Below, piece by piece: positions 8,181-16,690 of a stretch of 64,000 nt of DNA (positions within the stretch are counted from its first letter, which is position 1; the number at the start of each line of letters is the position of its first letter). The DNA is from Muribaculaceae bacterium (GTDB taxonomy: Bacteria; Bacteroidota; Bacteroidia; Bacteroidales; Muribaculaceae). The notes below the pieces were generated by a model. That model was not told the origin of the DNA. It was given only the letters and a program-made list of their open reading frames with translations, and made no database searches. The translations under genes were made by a program, and so were the position numbers. The stretch is from positions 37,620-101,619 of the forward strand of contig JAFRRT010000039.1 in assembly GCA_017427945.1 (NCBI GenBank), given 5' to 3'.

Positions 8181-9173
8181 ATGGCATTCTTAACAAACGA
8201 CAAATTGGTCATCGTCGGCGCTGCCGGCATGATCGGCTCCAACATGGTACAATCCGCCCTGATGATGGGTCTGACAAATGACATCTGCCTGTATGACGTG
8301 TTCTCGCCCGAAGGTGTGGCTGAGGAAATGCGCCAGAGCGGTTTCGGTGACGTGAAAATCACCGCCACCACCGATGCCAAGGAGGCCTTTACCAACGCCA
8401 AGTACATCATCTCGAGCGGTGGTGCTCCCCGCAAGGAGGGCATGACCCGCGAAGACCTGCTGGCCGGCAACTGCAAGATTGCTGAGGAACTCGGCATGAA
8501 CATCAAGCAATACTGCCCCGACGCCAAGCACGTCATCATCATCTTCAACCCCGCCGACCTGACGGGTCTGGTTACCCTGCTCTACAGCGGCTTGAAACCC
8601 AACCAGGTAACCACCCTCGCCGCACTTGACACCACACGCCTGCAGAGCGCGCTGGCCAAAAAGTTTAATGTGATGCAGAGCGAAATCACCGGTTGCGCCA
8701 CCTATGGCGGCCACGGTGAGCAGATGGCAGTCTTTGGCAGCCACGTCGAGATTGCCGGTCGCAAGCTAACCGACATCATCGGCACTCCCGAGTTCCCCGC
8801 CGAGGAATGGGAGCAGATGAAGACCGACGTTACCAAGGGCGGTGCCAACATCATCAAGCTGCGCGGACGCAGCTCGTTCCAGAGCCCCGCTTACCTGTCC
8901 GTTGAGATGATTCGCTCAGTCATGGGCGGCGAGAAGTTCCGCTTCCCCGTGGGCACCTATGTGTGCAACGACAAGTACAACCACATCATGATGGCCATGG
9001 ACACCGTGCTCGACGAGAACGGTGCCACCTACACTGTTCCCCAGGGCACGCCCGAAGAGAACGCCAAACTCGACGCCAGCTACGAGCACCTGTGCCACAT
9101 GCGCGACGAGTTGGTTGACCTGGGCATCGTTCCTCCCATCAGCGAGTGGAACGCCATCAACCCCAACCTGTAA
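8181..9173 (+). CDS. mdh: Malate dehydrogenase
   Basis: A 330-residue NAD-dependent dehydrogenase. The N-terminal Rossmann motif VGAAGMIGS is at about residues 11-19, and substrate-site segments include the NPAD stretch and TYGGHGEQM with the catalytic His. It interconverts malate and oxaloacetate; in fermenting Bacteroidales it works in the reductive branch toward fumarate, succinate and propionate. ATG 8181 is chosen over the upstream in-frame ATG because it starts the family N-terminus and lies well after the promoter. It is followed by a terminator. A lactate dehydrogenase of the same superfamily is less likely. Confidence 0.9.
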   Translation: MAFLTNDKLVIVGAAGMIGSNMVQSALMMGLTNDICLYDVFSPEGVAEEMRQSGFGDVKITATTDAKEAFTNAKYIISSGGAPRKEGMTREDLLAGNCKIAEELGMNIKQYCPDAKHVIIIFNPADLTGLVTLLYSGLKPNQVTTLAALDTTRLQSALAKKFNVMQSEITGCATYGGHGEQMAVFGSHVEIAGRKLTDIIGTPEFPAEEWEQMKTDVTKGGANIIKLRGRSSFQSPAYLSVEMIRSVMGGEKFRFPVGTYVCNDKYNHIMMAMDTVLDENGATYTVPQGTPEENAKLDASYEHLCHMRDELVDLGIVPPISEWNAINPNL

Positions 9174-9199
9174 TTAAGGACTTAGATTGATTTTAACAC

Positions 9200-9225
9200 C
9201 TGGAGGCGCCCCAAGGTGCCTCCAG
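9200..9225 (+). terminator. Terminator of mdh
   Basis: Stem CTGGAGGCGCC (9200-9210) with 9215-9225, one wobble pair, followed by AGTTTTTTATT. Confidence 0.85.
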
Positions 9226-9259
9226 AGTTTTTTATTATCAACTAATTTTTCTTAAATAT

Positions 9260-9290
9260 TTGGGTGATGTTAAACTTTTAAGTACTTTTG
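9260..9290 (+). promoter_or_regulatory. Promoter of tRNA-Val
   Basis: TTG (9260-9262), 20 bases, TACTTTTG (9283-9290), 31 bp before the mature tRNA. Confidence 0.7.
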
Positions 9291-9321
9291 CAGTGCTTTT
9301 CGGGAGAGAAGTTAACGGCGC

Positions 9322-9396
9322 GGGCAGTTAGCGCAGTTGGTTCAGAGCATCTGCCTTACAAGCAGAGGGTCGGGGGTTCGAATCCCTCACTGCCCA
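9322..9396 (+). tRNA. tRNA-Val (anticodon TAC)
   Basis: A 75-base cloverleaf. The acceptor stem GGGCAGT pairs with ACTGCCC, the anticodon stem TCTGC/GCAGA closes a CTTACAA loop (anticodon TAC), and the T arm holds TTCGAAT. CCA is not encoded. The D stem reads GCGC against GAGC, which leaves a G12-A23 mismatch where GCTC/GAGC would be usual. Confidence 0.93.
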
Positions 9397-9502
9397 CGAT
9401 TTTTAAAGATTTTAGTATTGTTACCGGCCGCGAGGCCACTACATTTTTTTATTTTTACTGTATTAACTACATCAACAACTTTAACCAAACTATCTAAAAA
9501 CG

Positions 9503-10981
9503 ATGGACGAGAATTTGAAAAAACCGAAAAGGCCCAGAATCGGTGAGAGCAATGCAAGTTTTGAAGAGAATTCTGAAGGTCGTTATGAGAAGGTAGAGTA
9601 CACCACTCATGAAACTCATCAGGGAGAGGACACTAATGCTCCCGAAAGCTATCAGCAAGAAGGTTATCAGCCCCGTCAAGGCGGTTACCACCGTCAAGGC
9701 GGCTATCAGCCCCGCTATCAACAGCGACAGGGTGGATACCAGCCCCGTTATCAACAACGCTACCAGCAGCCTCAGGCTTCGGCCGAGAATGAGACCGATG
9801 CCGAAGGCACTACGACTAATTCCGATAATCAGCAAGACGGTTACCAGCCCCGTCAGGGCGGTTACCAGCCTCGTCAAGGCGGATATCAGCCTCGTCAGGG
9901 CGGATATCAGCCCCGTCAAGGTGGATATCAGCCCCGTCAGGGCGGATATCAGCAGCGCCAAGGCGGATACCAGCAGCGCCAGGGCGGTTACCAGCAGCGC
10001 CAGCAGGGTGGCTATCAGCCCCGTCAACAGGGCGGTTACCAGCCCCGCCAGCAGGGTGGTTACCAGCAGCGTCAGGGAGGCTATCAGCAGCGTCCCGGCG
10101 GATACCAGCAGCGCCCCGGTGGTTACCAGCAACGTCAGGGTGGCTACCAGCAGCGCCCCGGTGGTTACCAGCAGCGCCCCAAGCGTCAGGGTCCCAAGCC
10201 CCAGATGCGCTTCACGCCCAAGCCCCAACGCATCATCTATGAAGAGGCTCCCATCGATCCCAACATGGAGGTTCGCCTGAACAAGTTCCTCGCCAACGCC
10301 GGCATCTGCTCGCGCCGTGTGGCTGATGAATATATCCAGAAAGGCCTTGTGATGGTCAATGACGAGGTCGTTACCGAACTCGGCATGAAGATCACGCCCA
10401 AGGACATCGTGAAGTACAACGGTGAAATCGTGACCACCGAGAAGAAGTGCTACGTACTGCTCAACAAACCCAAAGACTGCGTGACCACCAGCGACGATCC
10501 CAACGGCCGCAAGACCGTCATGGACCTTGTCAAGGGAGCTTGTGAAGAGCGCATCTACCCCGTGGGTCGTCTGGACCGCAACACCACCGGTGTTCTCCTG
10601 CTGACCAACGACGGTGACCTTGCCGCCAAGCTTGCCCACCCGCAGTATGTCAAGAAGAAAATCTATCAGGTGTGGACCGACAAGCCCATCAGCGAGGAGG
10701 ACATGCAACACATCGCCGACGGCGTTGAGCTCGATGACGGTCCCATCCACGCCGATGCCGTGAGCTACGTCTCCCCCACCGACCGCAAGCAGGCCGGTAT
10801 CGAGATTCACTCGGGACGCAACCGCGTCGTTCGCCGCATCTTTGAATCGCTGGGTTACCATGTGGTGAAGCTCGACCGCGTTTACTTCGCAGGCCTGACC
10901 AAGAAGAACCTGCCGCGCGGCCGCTGGCGCTACCTCACCCAGGAAGAGGTGAACTTCTTGAAACAAAACTCATTTGAATAA
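9503..10981 (+). CDS. RluB/RsuA-family pseudouridine synthase with GGYQxR-repeat N-terminus
   Basis: A 492-residue protein. About residues 1-245 are low complexity, dominated by some 20 copies of GGYQPRQ or GGYQQRQ/P. An S4 RNA-binding domain follows (about 256-300, VRLNKFLANAGICSRRVADEYI), then the RsuA/RluB catalytic domain with GRLDRNTTG, catalytic Asp358. The family isomerises a single uridine in rRNA (RluB: 23S U2605; RluE/RluF/RsuA differ), and the exact site cannot be read from sequence. The Gly/Tyr/Gln/Arg tail resembles RNA-binding, phase-separating RGG/RGY tails. It is monocistronic, shortly after tRNA-Val. Confidence 0.88.
   Translation: MDENLKKPKRPRIGESNASFEENSEGRYEKVEYTTHETHQGEDTNAPESYQQEGYQPRQGGYHRQGGYQPRYQQRQGGYQPRYQQRYQQPQASAENETDAEGTTTNSDNQQDGYQPRQGGYQPRQGGYQPRQGGYQPRQGGYQPRQGGYQQRQGGYQQRQGGYQQRQQGGYQPRQQGGYQPRQQGGYQQRQGGYQQRPGGYQQRPGGYQQRQGGYQQRPGGYQQRPKRQGPKPQMRFTPKPQRIIYEEAPIDPNMEVRLNKFLANAGICSRRVADEYIQKGLVMVNDEVVTELGMKITPKDIVKYNGEIVTTEKKCYVLLNKPKDCVTTSDDPNGRKTVMDLVKGACEERIYPVGRLDRNTTGVLLLTNDGDLAAKLAHPQYVKKKIYQVWTDKPISEEDMQHIADGVELDDGPIHADAVSYVSPTDRKQAGIEIHSGRNRVVRRIFESLGYHVVKLDRVYFAGLTKKNLPRGRWRYLTQEEVNFLKQNSFE
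9655..10190 (+). repeat. In-frame tandem repeat coding for GGYQPR/GGYQQR units
   Basis: Mostly 21-base units (24 where an extra Gln is present), such as GGCGGTTACCAGCCCCGTCA, in the 5' half of the pseudouridine synthase gene. It is broken once by a unique Glu/Thr/Asn segment near 9775-9835. Synonymous third positions vary between units (GGC/GGT/GGA, TAC/TAT), so the peptide is kept while the DNA drifts. Confidence 0.9.
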
Positions 10982-11027
10982 ATAACAATCACATTGTAAT
11001 GTTGTGTCATTGCTACGCTGCATTTAA

Positions 11028-11109
11028 CCGTGCTAACGCACGGGAAATTATTCAAATTATTATAAAATTTTAATATCTAAATTTGTTTAATTTCCCGCCC
11101 TACGGGCGG
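11028..11109. repeat. 82-bp palindromic dispersed repeat, copy A
   Basis: An AT-rich imperfect palindrome, GGGAAATTATTCAAATT ... AATTTGTTTAATTTCCC, bounded by two short GC hairpins, CCGTGC-TAAC-GCACGG (11028-11043) and CCGCCC-TAC-GGGCGG (11095-11109). It lies 52 bp before asnS. Copy B (12622-12703) has the same length and core, and a partial inverted copy lies at 42047-42103. Confidence 0.8.
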
Positions 11110-11161
11110 TCGATGTTCAGAAGCATTAAGAGACACGTTATGAATATTTAAGAATAGAACA

Positions 11162-12553
11162 ATGGCTTTGAAACGTACAAAAATCGTCGATATCTTTGAT
11201 CCCGCACTGGTGGGACAACAGGTGTGTGTTAAGGGCTGGGTACGCAGCCGCCGTGGTAACAAGTTCGTGCAGTTCATCGCGTTGAACGACGGCTCGACCA
11301 TCAACAACCTGCAAATCGTCATCGACCTCGAGAAGTTCAGTGAGGAGGAGTTGCGCCCCATCACCACGGGTGCCAGCCTCCATGTCGAGGGACAGCTCGT
11401 CCAGTCCCAGGGCAAGGGCCAGACCGTAGAGGTACAGGCCCAGACCGTAGAAATCTACGGCACCTGTGACGAAGACTATCCCATGCAGAAGAAAGGCCAC
11501 ACGCTGGAGTTCCTGCGCTCAAAGGCTCACCTGCGCATGCGCACCAACACCTTCGGCGCCATCTTCCGCATCCGCCACCACCTGGCTTTCGCCATCCACA
11601 ACTTCTTCAACGAGAAGGGTTTCTTCTACCTGCACACGCCGCTGATTACCGCCAGCGACTGTGAGGGTGCCGGCGACATGTTCCAGGTGACCACCCTCGA
11701 CCTGGGCGACCTGCCCAAGACCGAGGACGGCAAGACCGACTACTCGAAGGACTTCTTCGGCAAGTCCACAAGCCTGACCGTGTCAGGTCAGCTCGAGGGT
11801 GAGCTGGGCGCTACCGCACTGGGTGCCATCTATACCTTTGGCCCCACCTTCCGCGCCGAGAACAGCAACACCCCGCGCCACCTGGCTGAGTTCTGGATGA
11901 TTGAGCCCGAGATGGCATTCTATGACATCACCGACAACATGGACCTTGCCGAGGAGTTCATCAAATACTGCGTGAACTACGCGCTGGAGCACTGCAAGGA
12001 TGACCTGGAGTTCCTCAACAAGATGTATGACAACACCCTCATCGAGCGTCTGCACAGCGTTCTTAAGGAGCCGTTCGTGCGCCTGACCTACACCGAGGGT
12101 ATCGACATCCTTAAACAGGCCAAGAAGAAATTTGAATTCCCCGTGGAATGGGGTGTGGACCTGCAGAGCGAGCACGAGCGCTACCTCGTCGAGGAGCACT
12201 TCAAGCGCCCCGTTATCCTCACCGATTATCCGCGTGAAATCAAGGCCTTCTACATGAAGCAGAACGAGGACGGCAAGACCGTGCGTGCCATGGACGTGCT
12301 GTTCCCCATGATCGGCGAAATCATCGGCGGCAGCGAGCGCGAGGCCGACTACAATAAACTGATGAGCGAGATTGAGCGCCGCGGCATCCCCATGAAGGAC
12401 ATGTGGTGGTACCTCGACACACGCCGCTTTGGCACCGTGCCTCACAGCGGCTTCGGTCTGGGCTTCGAGCGCCTCATCCTGTTCGTGACTGGTATGGCTA
12501 ACATCCGTGACGTCATCCCGTTCCCCCGCACGCCCAACAACGCCGAGTTCTAA
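11162..12553 (+). CDS. asnS: Asparaginyl-tRNA synthetase
   Basis: A 463-residue class IIb synthetase that charges tRNA-Asn with asparagine. The N-terminal OB fold (about residues 17-105, '[22 protein letters not shown]') binds the anticodon. Class II motifs follow: motif 2 around [20 protein letters not shown] and motif 3 in [16 protein letters not shown]. The Asn-specific form is favoured over AspRS by the [20 protein letters not shown] segment. It sits between two copies of an 82-bp palindromic repeat and ends at a strong terminator. Confidence 0.95.
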   Translation: MALKRTKIVDIFDPALVGQQVCVKGWVRSRRGNKFVQFIALNDGSTINNLQIVIDLEKFSEEELRPITTGASLHVEGQLVQSQGKGQTVEVQAQTVEIYGTCDEDYPMQKKGHTLEFLRSKAHLRMRTNTFGAIFRIRHHLAFAIHNFFNEKGFFYLHTPLITASDCEGAGDMFQVTTLDLGDLPKTEDGKTDYSKDFFGKSTSLTVSGQLEGELGATALGAIYTFGPTFRAENSNTPRHLAEFWMIEPEMAFYDITDNMDLAEEFIKYCVNYALEHCKDDLEFLNKMYDNTLIERLHSVLKEPFVRLTYTEGIDILKQAKKKFEFPVEWGVDLQSEHERYLVEEHFKRPVILTDYPREIKAFYMKQNEDGKTVRAMDVLFPMIGEIIGGSEREADYNKLMSEIERRGIPMKDMWWYLDTRRFGTVPHSGFGLGFERLILFVTGMANIRDVIPFPRTPNNAEF

Positions 12554-12580
12554 GCACTCGACATTCATAAAGCAAAAAGA

Positions 12581-12610
12581 GTAGAGACGCAAGTGATTTT
12601 GCGTCTCTAC
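12581..12610 (+). terminator. Terminator of asnS
   Basis: A 12-bp perfect stem, GTAGAGACGCAA (12581-12592) with 12599-12610, followed by TTTTTT. Confidence 0.9.
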
Positions 12611-12621
12611 TTTTTTATAGA

Positions 12622-12703
12622 CCGCCCTGCGGGCGGGAAATTATTCAAATTATTTTTAAATTTTATACTAATATTGTTTAATTTCCGCGAGCCTAGCGAG
12701 CGG
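12622..12703. repeat. 82-bp palindromic dispersed repeat, copy B
   Basis: Same core as copy A (GGGAAATTATTCAAATT on the left, ATTGTTTAATTTCC on the right) and same length, but the flanking hairpins have other sequences: CCGCCC-TGC-GGGCGG on the left and an imperfect one at about 12685-12703. Structure is kept while stem sequence changes. Together with the terminator and promoter this accounts for the gap 12554-12882. Confidence 0.8.
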
Positions 12704-12803
12704 TTATTAGAGAAGGCATCCGTGCTTTATTATTATTATGACTAATTGGCATCCGCGTTCATTATTGGGCGCGGATGCATTTTAAGAATATGAACTCTTA
12801 TTT

Positions 12804-12833
12804 TTGCTATTTCTGCATTTTATCATATCTTTG
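12804..12833 (+). promoter_or_regulatory. Promoter of the LRR/dockerin gene
   Basis: TTG (12804-12806), 19 bases, TATCTTTG (12826-12833), 50 bp before the ATG. Confidence 0.7.
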
Positions 12834-12882
12834 CAGTATTACTTGTATTTTGATTTCTATTAACCACTAAATTATTGATATT

Positions 12883-15015
12883 ATGAAAAAGCTATTACTT
12901 ATTTTCCTGACCGTGTTGACGGCATCGCTCGCCGCCCAGGCCGACGTGACAATCAACGCCACGAACTTTCCTGACGCGAACTTCCGCTCCTACCTGCTGA
13001 GCGAGTATCCCAGCGGTACAATCACAACGGCGCAGCTCAACGCCCGCACCACGCTGGAGGTAAACAACAAGAGCATTTCCAACATGAAGGGTGTCGAGTA
13101 TTTCGCCCAGTTGACCAGGCTCAGTTGCTATGGTAACAACCTCACCTCGATTGATGTGTCCAACAACCTGCAGTTGACCTACCTCAATCTTTATGACAAC
13201 AAGCTGACATCGATCAACGTGGTAAACAACTCACGCCTGGAACAGCTGTACTTACACAGGAACCAGCTGACCGAGGTCACGGTCACCTATCACACTGCCT
13301 TGAGAACGTTCTGGGTTAGGGACAACCCTAATTTGACCAGCCTGAACTGCTGCCGCAACGCGATTACCAATCTTGACATCGCCAACTGTACGTCCCTGAA
13401 AACATTAATGTGCTTCGAGAACAGTAGTCTCTCCATAATCCAGGGCTTGGAAAGCTGTACTGCCCTCACCTATATTGATTGTGAGGACTGCGCCATCTCC
13501 AGCCTGAGCGGCGTGAATAGCCTGAACAACCTGGAGAAACTCTATTGCCGCAACAACAACCTCACCTCCCTCACAGTGACCAACAAGCCTAACCTGAAAA
13601 TCCTCAGATTAACCGGCAATACCTTGCTGACCACGGTCAACTGCTATAGCTGCGCGTTGACGGAACTCTATGTCAGTGGCTGTGGAGCCATCACCACTCT
13701 GATGTGCTACGGCAACTCCAACCTGACAGCGATTACCGGCCTGGCGAACTGCATATCGATGAAGAAATTGTCGTGCTATGGCTGTTCCTTGACCGACCTG
13801 CCCGGCTTGAACGGCATGGATAACTTGACGAACGTTGTCTGCTCCTACAACAAGCTCACCTCGCTCACTCTGAGCGAAAAGAGCCAGCTGACACAGCTGT
13901 GGGTAGATGATAACCTCTATCTCACCAGCCTTGAAACCTACGGCAACCCGTTGTTGACCAGCCTCAATGTCACCGGTTGCACACAGTTGCAGATCCTCCA
14001 TTGCTATTCTAATGCGACCCTGGCCCAAATTACCGGTCTTGGGGATTGCGCAGTATTGAAGGAAATCAAGTGCTCTTCATGTGCCCTCACTACCCTTGAC
14101 GGCCTGCAAGGGAAGACCAAACTGGAAAATGTTTCTTGCTCCATGAACCAGTTAACCTCACTTGATTTGTCGGGATGCCTTTCCCTGAATCGCGTCGTTT
14201 GCGTTAACAACAATATCTCGCTTAACGGCATGGAAACCCTGGTGAACAGCCTGCGCACATGTCCGGCGTCCAATCCCGGAACGCTGATTCCCGTATATGA
14301 AGGAAACTCAAACGAGCATAATGTCATTTCCATTGAGCAAGCCATCACCGCCTACAACAAGAACTGGTCGGTCGAGGCCGCGCTCGGCTCCACCACCGAG
14401 CCCATCGTCAGTCTGGACAAAATCCTTGACGCCACCGAGGGTTCTATCCACTTCTCGACCGATGGGGAGTATCCTTGGATTCTGGCGGTTGACGAAGACG
14501 GCACGGTCTGCGCCCGTTCAAGCAATGACGGCGAGGCGAACACCGTATCGACGCTCACCGCCACCGTCACGGTAACGGTACCAGGCACTTCACTGTTAAC
14601 TGTTTTCAAGGCCAGGGGCGAGGGCTCGAGCCCGATCTATGACGCGTGCACCTTTAAGGTTGACGGCAATCAGGTGTTCTCCTTCGGATCTTTGGGTAAC
14701 TACTGGACCACCAACAACTCGACTCTGGAAGTGGGCACCCACACGCTCACCTGGACCTATTCCAAGGATAGCAGCGTCAATCCCGCCGGCGATTTCTTCG
14801 CCATCAGCCAGGTATCTCTGTACATACCTGCCTCCACCCGTGGCGACGTGAACGGCGACGGTAGCGTGACCATTGCCGACGTGACGGCACTGATTGACAT
14901 CCTGCTGAGCGGCGCATCGGCTCCCGCCGGTGCCGACTGCAACCAGGACAACAGTGTGACCATCGCAGACGTCACTGCCCTGATCGACTACCTGCTGAGC
15001 CACAGTTGGAATTAA
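12883..15015 (+). CDS. Secreted leucine-rich repeat protein with C-terminal dockerin
   Basis: A 710-residue exported protein. The signal peptide is MKKLLLIFLTVLTASLAAQA. About residues 45-460 form internalin-like leucine-rich repeats of roughly 21 residues ('L..L.C..N.LTSLDVS'). A less repetitive region follows (about 500-650). The last 60 residues are a type I dockerin with two calcium-binding halves (GDVNGDGSVTIADVTALID and NQDNSVTIADVTALIDYLL). LRRs of this kind bind proteins, often host or neighbour surfaces. No cohesin is in the window, so the dockerin may serve as a sorting or anchoring tail. Confidence 0.85.
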   Translation: MKKLLLIFLTVLTASLAAQADVTINATNFPDANFRSYLLSEYPSGTITTAQLNARTTLEVNNKSISNMKGVEYFAQLTRLSCYGNNLTSIDVSNNLQLTYLNLYDNKLTSINVVNNSRLEQLYLHRNQLTEVTVTYHTALRTFWVRDNPNLTSLNCCRNAITNLDIANCTSLKTLMCFENSSLSIIQGLESCTALTYIDCEDCAISSLSGVNSLNNLEKLYCRNNNLTSLTVTNKPNLKILRLTGNTLLTTVNCYSCALTELYVSGCGAITTLMCYGNSNLTAITGLANCISMKKLSCYGCSLTDLPGLNGMDNLTNVVCSYNKLTSLTLSEKSQLTQLWVDDNLYLTSLETYGNPLLTSLNVTGCTQLQILHCYSNATLAQITGLGDCAVLKEIKCSSCALTTLDGLQGKTKLENVSCSMNQLTSLDLSGCLSLNRVVCVNNNISLNGMETLVNSLRTCPASNPGTLIPVYEGNSNEHNVISIEQAITAYNKNWSVEAALGSTTEPIVSLDKILDATEGSIHFSTDGEYPWILAVDEDGTVCARSSNDGEANTVSTLTATVTVTVPGTSLLTVFKARGEGSSPIYDACTFKVDGNQVFSFGSLGNYWTTNNSTLEVGTHTLTWTYSKDSSVNPAGDFFAISQVSLYIPASTRGDVNGDGSVTIADVTALIDILLSGASAPAGADCNQDNSVTIADVTALIDYLLSHSWN

Positions 15016-15114
15016 TGCTCGCTGTGCTCGCAGTTTAAAGTTTAAGGTTTAGAGTTTAGAGAGGCTGCCGCATACGGGCCACCACACTAAGACGCTAAGG
15101 CGACAAAATTGAAT

Positions 15115-15174
15115 AAAACAACTGAATTTTCTGAGAGTTCTGAGTTCAGATTCATCAGATTATTCAGTTGTTTT
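15115..15174 (+). terminator. Terminator after the LRR gene
   Basis: A long hairpin: AAAACAACTGAATTTTCTGA (15115-15134) pairs with 15155-15174 with one internal mismatch and ends in TTTTT. The rest of the spacer 15016-15335 holds a degenerate 'AAGACGCTAAGGCGAC' motif (15087-15105) and a poor -7-like TTCCTTTG at 15232 before recA; I see no gene in it. Confidence 0.7.
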
Positions 15175-15335
15175 TGATGGGATTTAACCTTCTTTGGTTT
15201 AATAGTGCCGAAAAATTGCACTCGGTCATAGTTCCTTTGCATCGTGAAAAGGATTAGAGGCTTTAGGCGGCATCCGCTTTCATAAGACAACAGTATAAAT
15301 AAATAAATAACTAACAACTTAAAACGTAATAAACT

Positions 15336-16439
15336 ATGACTGAGCAGATTTTAAAGCAAGACGTAATGATTGACGGGCAGCAGGTATTGAGCATCGCCAC
15401 GCCCGACATTGTGAGCAACCACGTGAGCGAGGCCGCACCCCATACAGCGCGCACCGTCGAAGTGGACCCCATGAAGCTGCAGGTGATGCAGAACGCCGTT
15501 GCCAAGATTGAGAAGGCCTTTGGCACCTGTGCCATCATGCGCATGAACGACGAGAGTGTCGAGGACGTTGACGTCATCCCTACCGGCAGCATCGGACTGG
15601 ACAAGGCGTTGGGCGTGGGCGGCTATCCGCGCGGACGCATCGTGGAAATCTACGGTCCCGAGTCATCGGGTAAGACCACGCTGGCCCTGCACGCCATCGC
15701 GCAGGCGCAACAGATGGGTGGCATCGCTGCCTATATCGATGCCGAGCACGCCTTTGACCGCTCCTATGCCGAAGCCGTCGGCGTGAACACACGCAACCTG
15801 TGGATCTCGCAGCCCGACAACGGCGAACAGGCGCTGGAGATTGCCGACCAGCTCATCCGTTCGGCCGCCATCGACGTCATTGTCATCGACAGTGTCGCCG
15901 CTCTCACCCCCAAGGCCGAGATCGAGGGCGAGATGGGCGAGAGCAAGATGGGCCTGCAAGCTCGCCTGATGAGCCAGGCGCTGAGGAAACTCACCGCCAC
16001 GATCGCCAAGACACGCACCTGCTGCATCTTCATCAACCAGCTGCGAGAGAAACTGGGCGTGATGTTCGGCAACCCCGAGACGACCACTGGTGGCAACGCT
16101 TTGAAGTTCTACAGCAGTGTGCGCCTTGACATCCGCCGTTTGGCGCACATCAAGGACGGAGAACGCGTACTGGGTGCCCAGACGCGTGTGAAAGTGGTGA
16201 AAAACAAGGTCGCCCCACCCTTCCGCAAGGCCGAGTTTGACGTCATCTACGGCACAGGCATCAGCCGCGAGAGCGAACTCATCGACATGGGTGTCGAGGC
16301 AGGCATCATCAAGAAGAGCGGCGCATGGTTCAGCTGGCAGGACCAGCGCCTGGGACAAGGCCGAGAAGCCGCCAAGCAACACCTTATCGATAACCCCGAC
16401 ACCGCCGATGCCATCGCGGCACTGCTGCAATCCACATAA
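15336..16439 (+). CDS. recA: Recombinase RecA with an N-terminal extension
   Basis: A 367-residue RecA. It forms filaments on single-stranded DNA, pairs homologous strands and triggers LexA-type self-cleavage. Intact motifs are Walker [30 protein letters not shown] (Walker B and loop L1) and loop L2 [21 protein letters not shown]. Two oddities stand out: about 35 extra residues precede the usual N-terminal helix ([14 protein letters not shown]), and the acidic C-terminal tail is missing, the protein ending [11 protein letters not shown] start at ATG 15471 would remove the extension but also clip part of the conserved helix, so the long form is kept. It is followed by a terminator. Confidence 0.95.
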   Translation: MTEQILKQDVMIDGQQVLSIATPDIVSNHVSEAAPHTARTVEVDPMKLQVMQNAVAKIEKAFGTCAIMRMNDESVEDVDVIPTGSIGLDKALGVGGYPRGRIVEIYGPESSGKTTLALHAIAQAQQMGGIAAYIDAEHAFDRSYAEAVGVNTRNLWISQPDNGEQALEIADQLIRSAAIDVIVIDSVAALTPKAEIEGEMGESKMGLQARLMSQALRKLTATIAKTRTCCIFINQLREKLGVMFGNPETTTGGNALKFYSSVRLDIRRLAHIKDGERVLGAQTRVKVVKNKVAPPFRKAEFDVIYGTGISRESELIDMGVEAGIIKKSGAWFSWQDQRLGQGREAAKQHLIDNPDTADAIAALLQST

Positions 16440-16469
16440 ACTTTAAACCCAATACCATGAAAACCACCT

Positions 16470-16498
16470 GGAGCGGGGAGGCACTGCTTCCCCGCTCC
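16470..16498 (+). terminator. Terminator of recA
   Basis: GGAGCGGGGA (16470-16479) pairs perfectly with 16489-16498, followed by GTTTTATC. Confidence 0.85.
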
Positions 16499-16582
16499 GT
16501 TTTATCAAAAAACGCAAACGATTGCATAATAAAAAATGTTAATAATTAGGCAGTTAACACATTATTATAAAAGAACTGGAAC

Positions 16583-16590
16583 TATTTTTG
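16583..16590 (+). promoter_or_regulatory. -7 box of the starch-binding protein gene
   Basis: TATTTTTG, about 100 bp before the ATG, implying a long AT-rich leader. There is no clear -33 TTG. Confidence 0.4.
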
Positions 16591-16690
16591 CGGTCCTTTG
16601 GCTTGCAAACTTTCTAAAAGAACAGCGTCAAACCAATTACCAGAGTAACCTGAAATTACTTACTGATAACCAATATATTAACTACTAACA

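Noticed and set aside
9655-10190. Tandem repeats considered as a CRISPR array
   Set aside because: Repeats are about 21 bp, contiguous, in frame and without unique spacers; they encode peptide repeats.
9494-10966. 490-codon minus-strand frame opposite the pseudouridine synthase, with Leu/Thr/Ala repeats
   Set aside because: The repeats are the complement of the GGYQxR codons. The plus strand carries a catalytic motif, so the minus frame is not a gene.
11028-12703. asnS between two direct repeats as a composite transposon
   Set aside because: The repeats are 82 bp, non-coding and carry no transposase, and asnS is an essential core gene. A dispersed palindromic repeat family explains the arrangement better.
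15203-15222. Sigma-54-like 'AGTGCCGAAAAATTGCA' before recA
   Set aside because: The -24 element lacks the GG (GTGCC instead of GGCAC), so it does not meet the minimum for an RpoN site.
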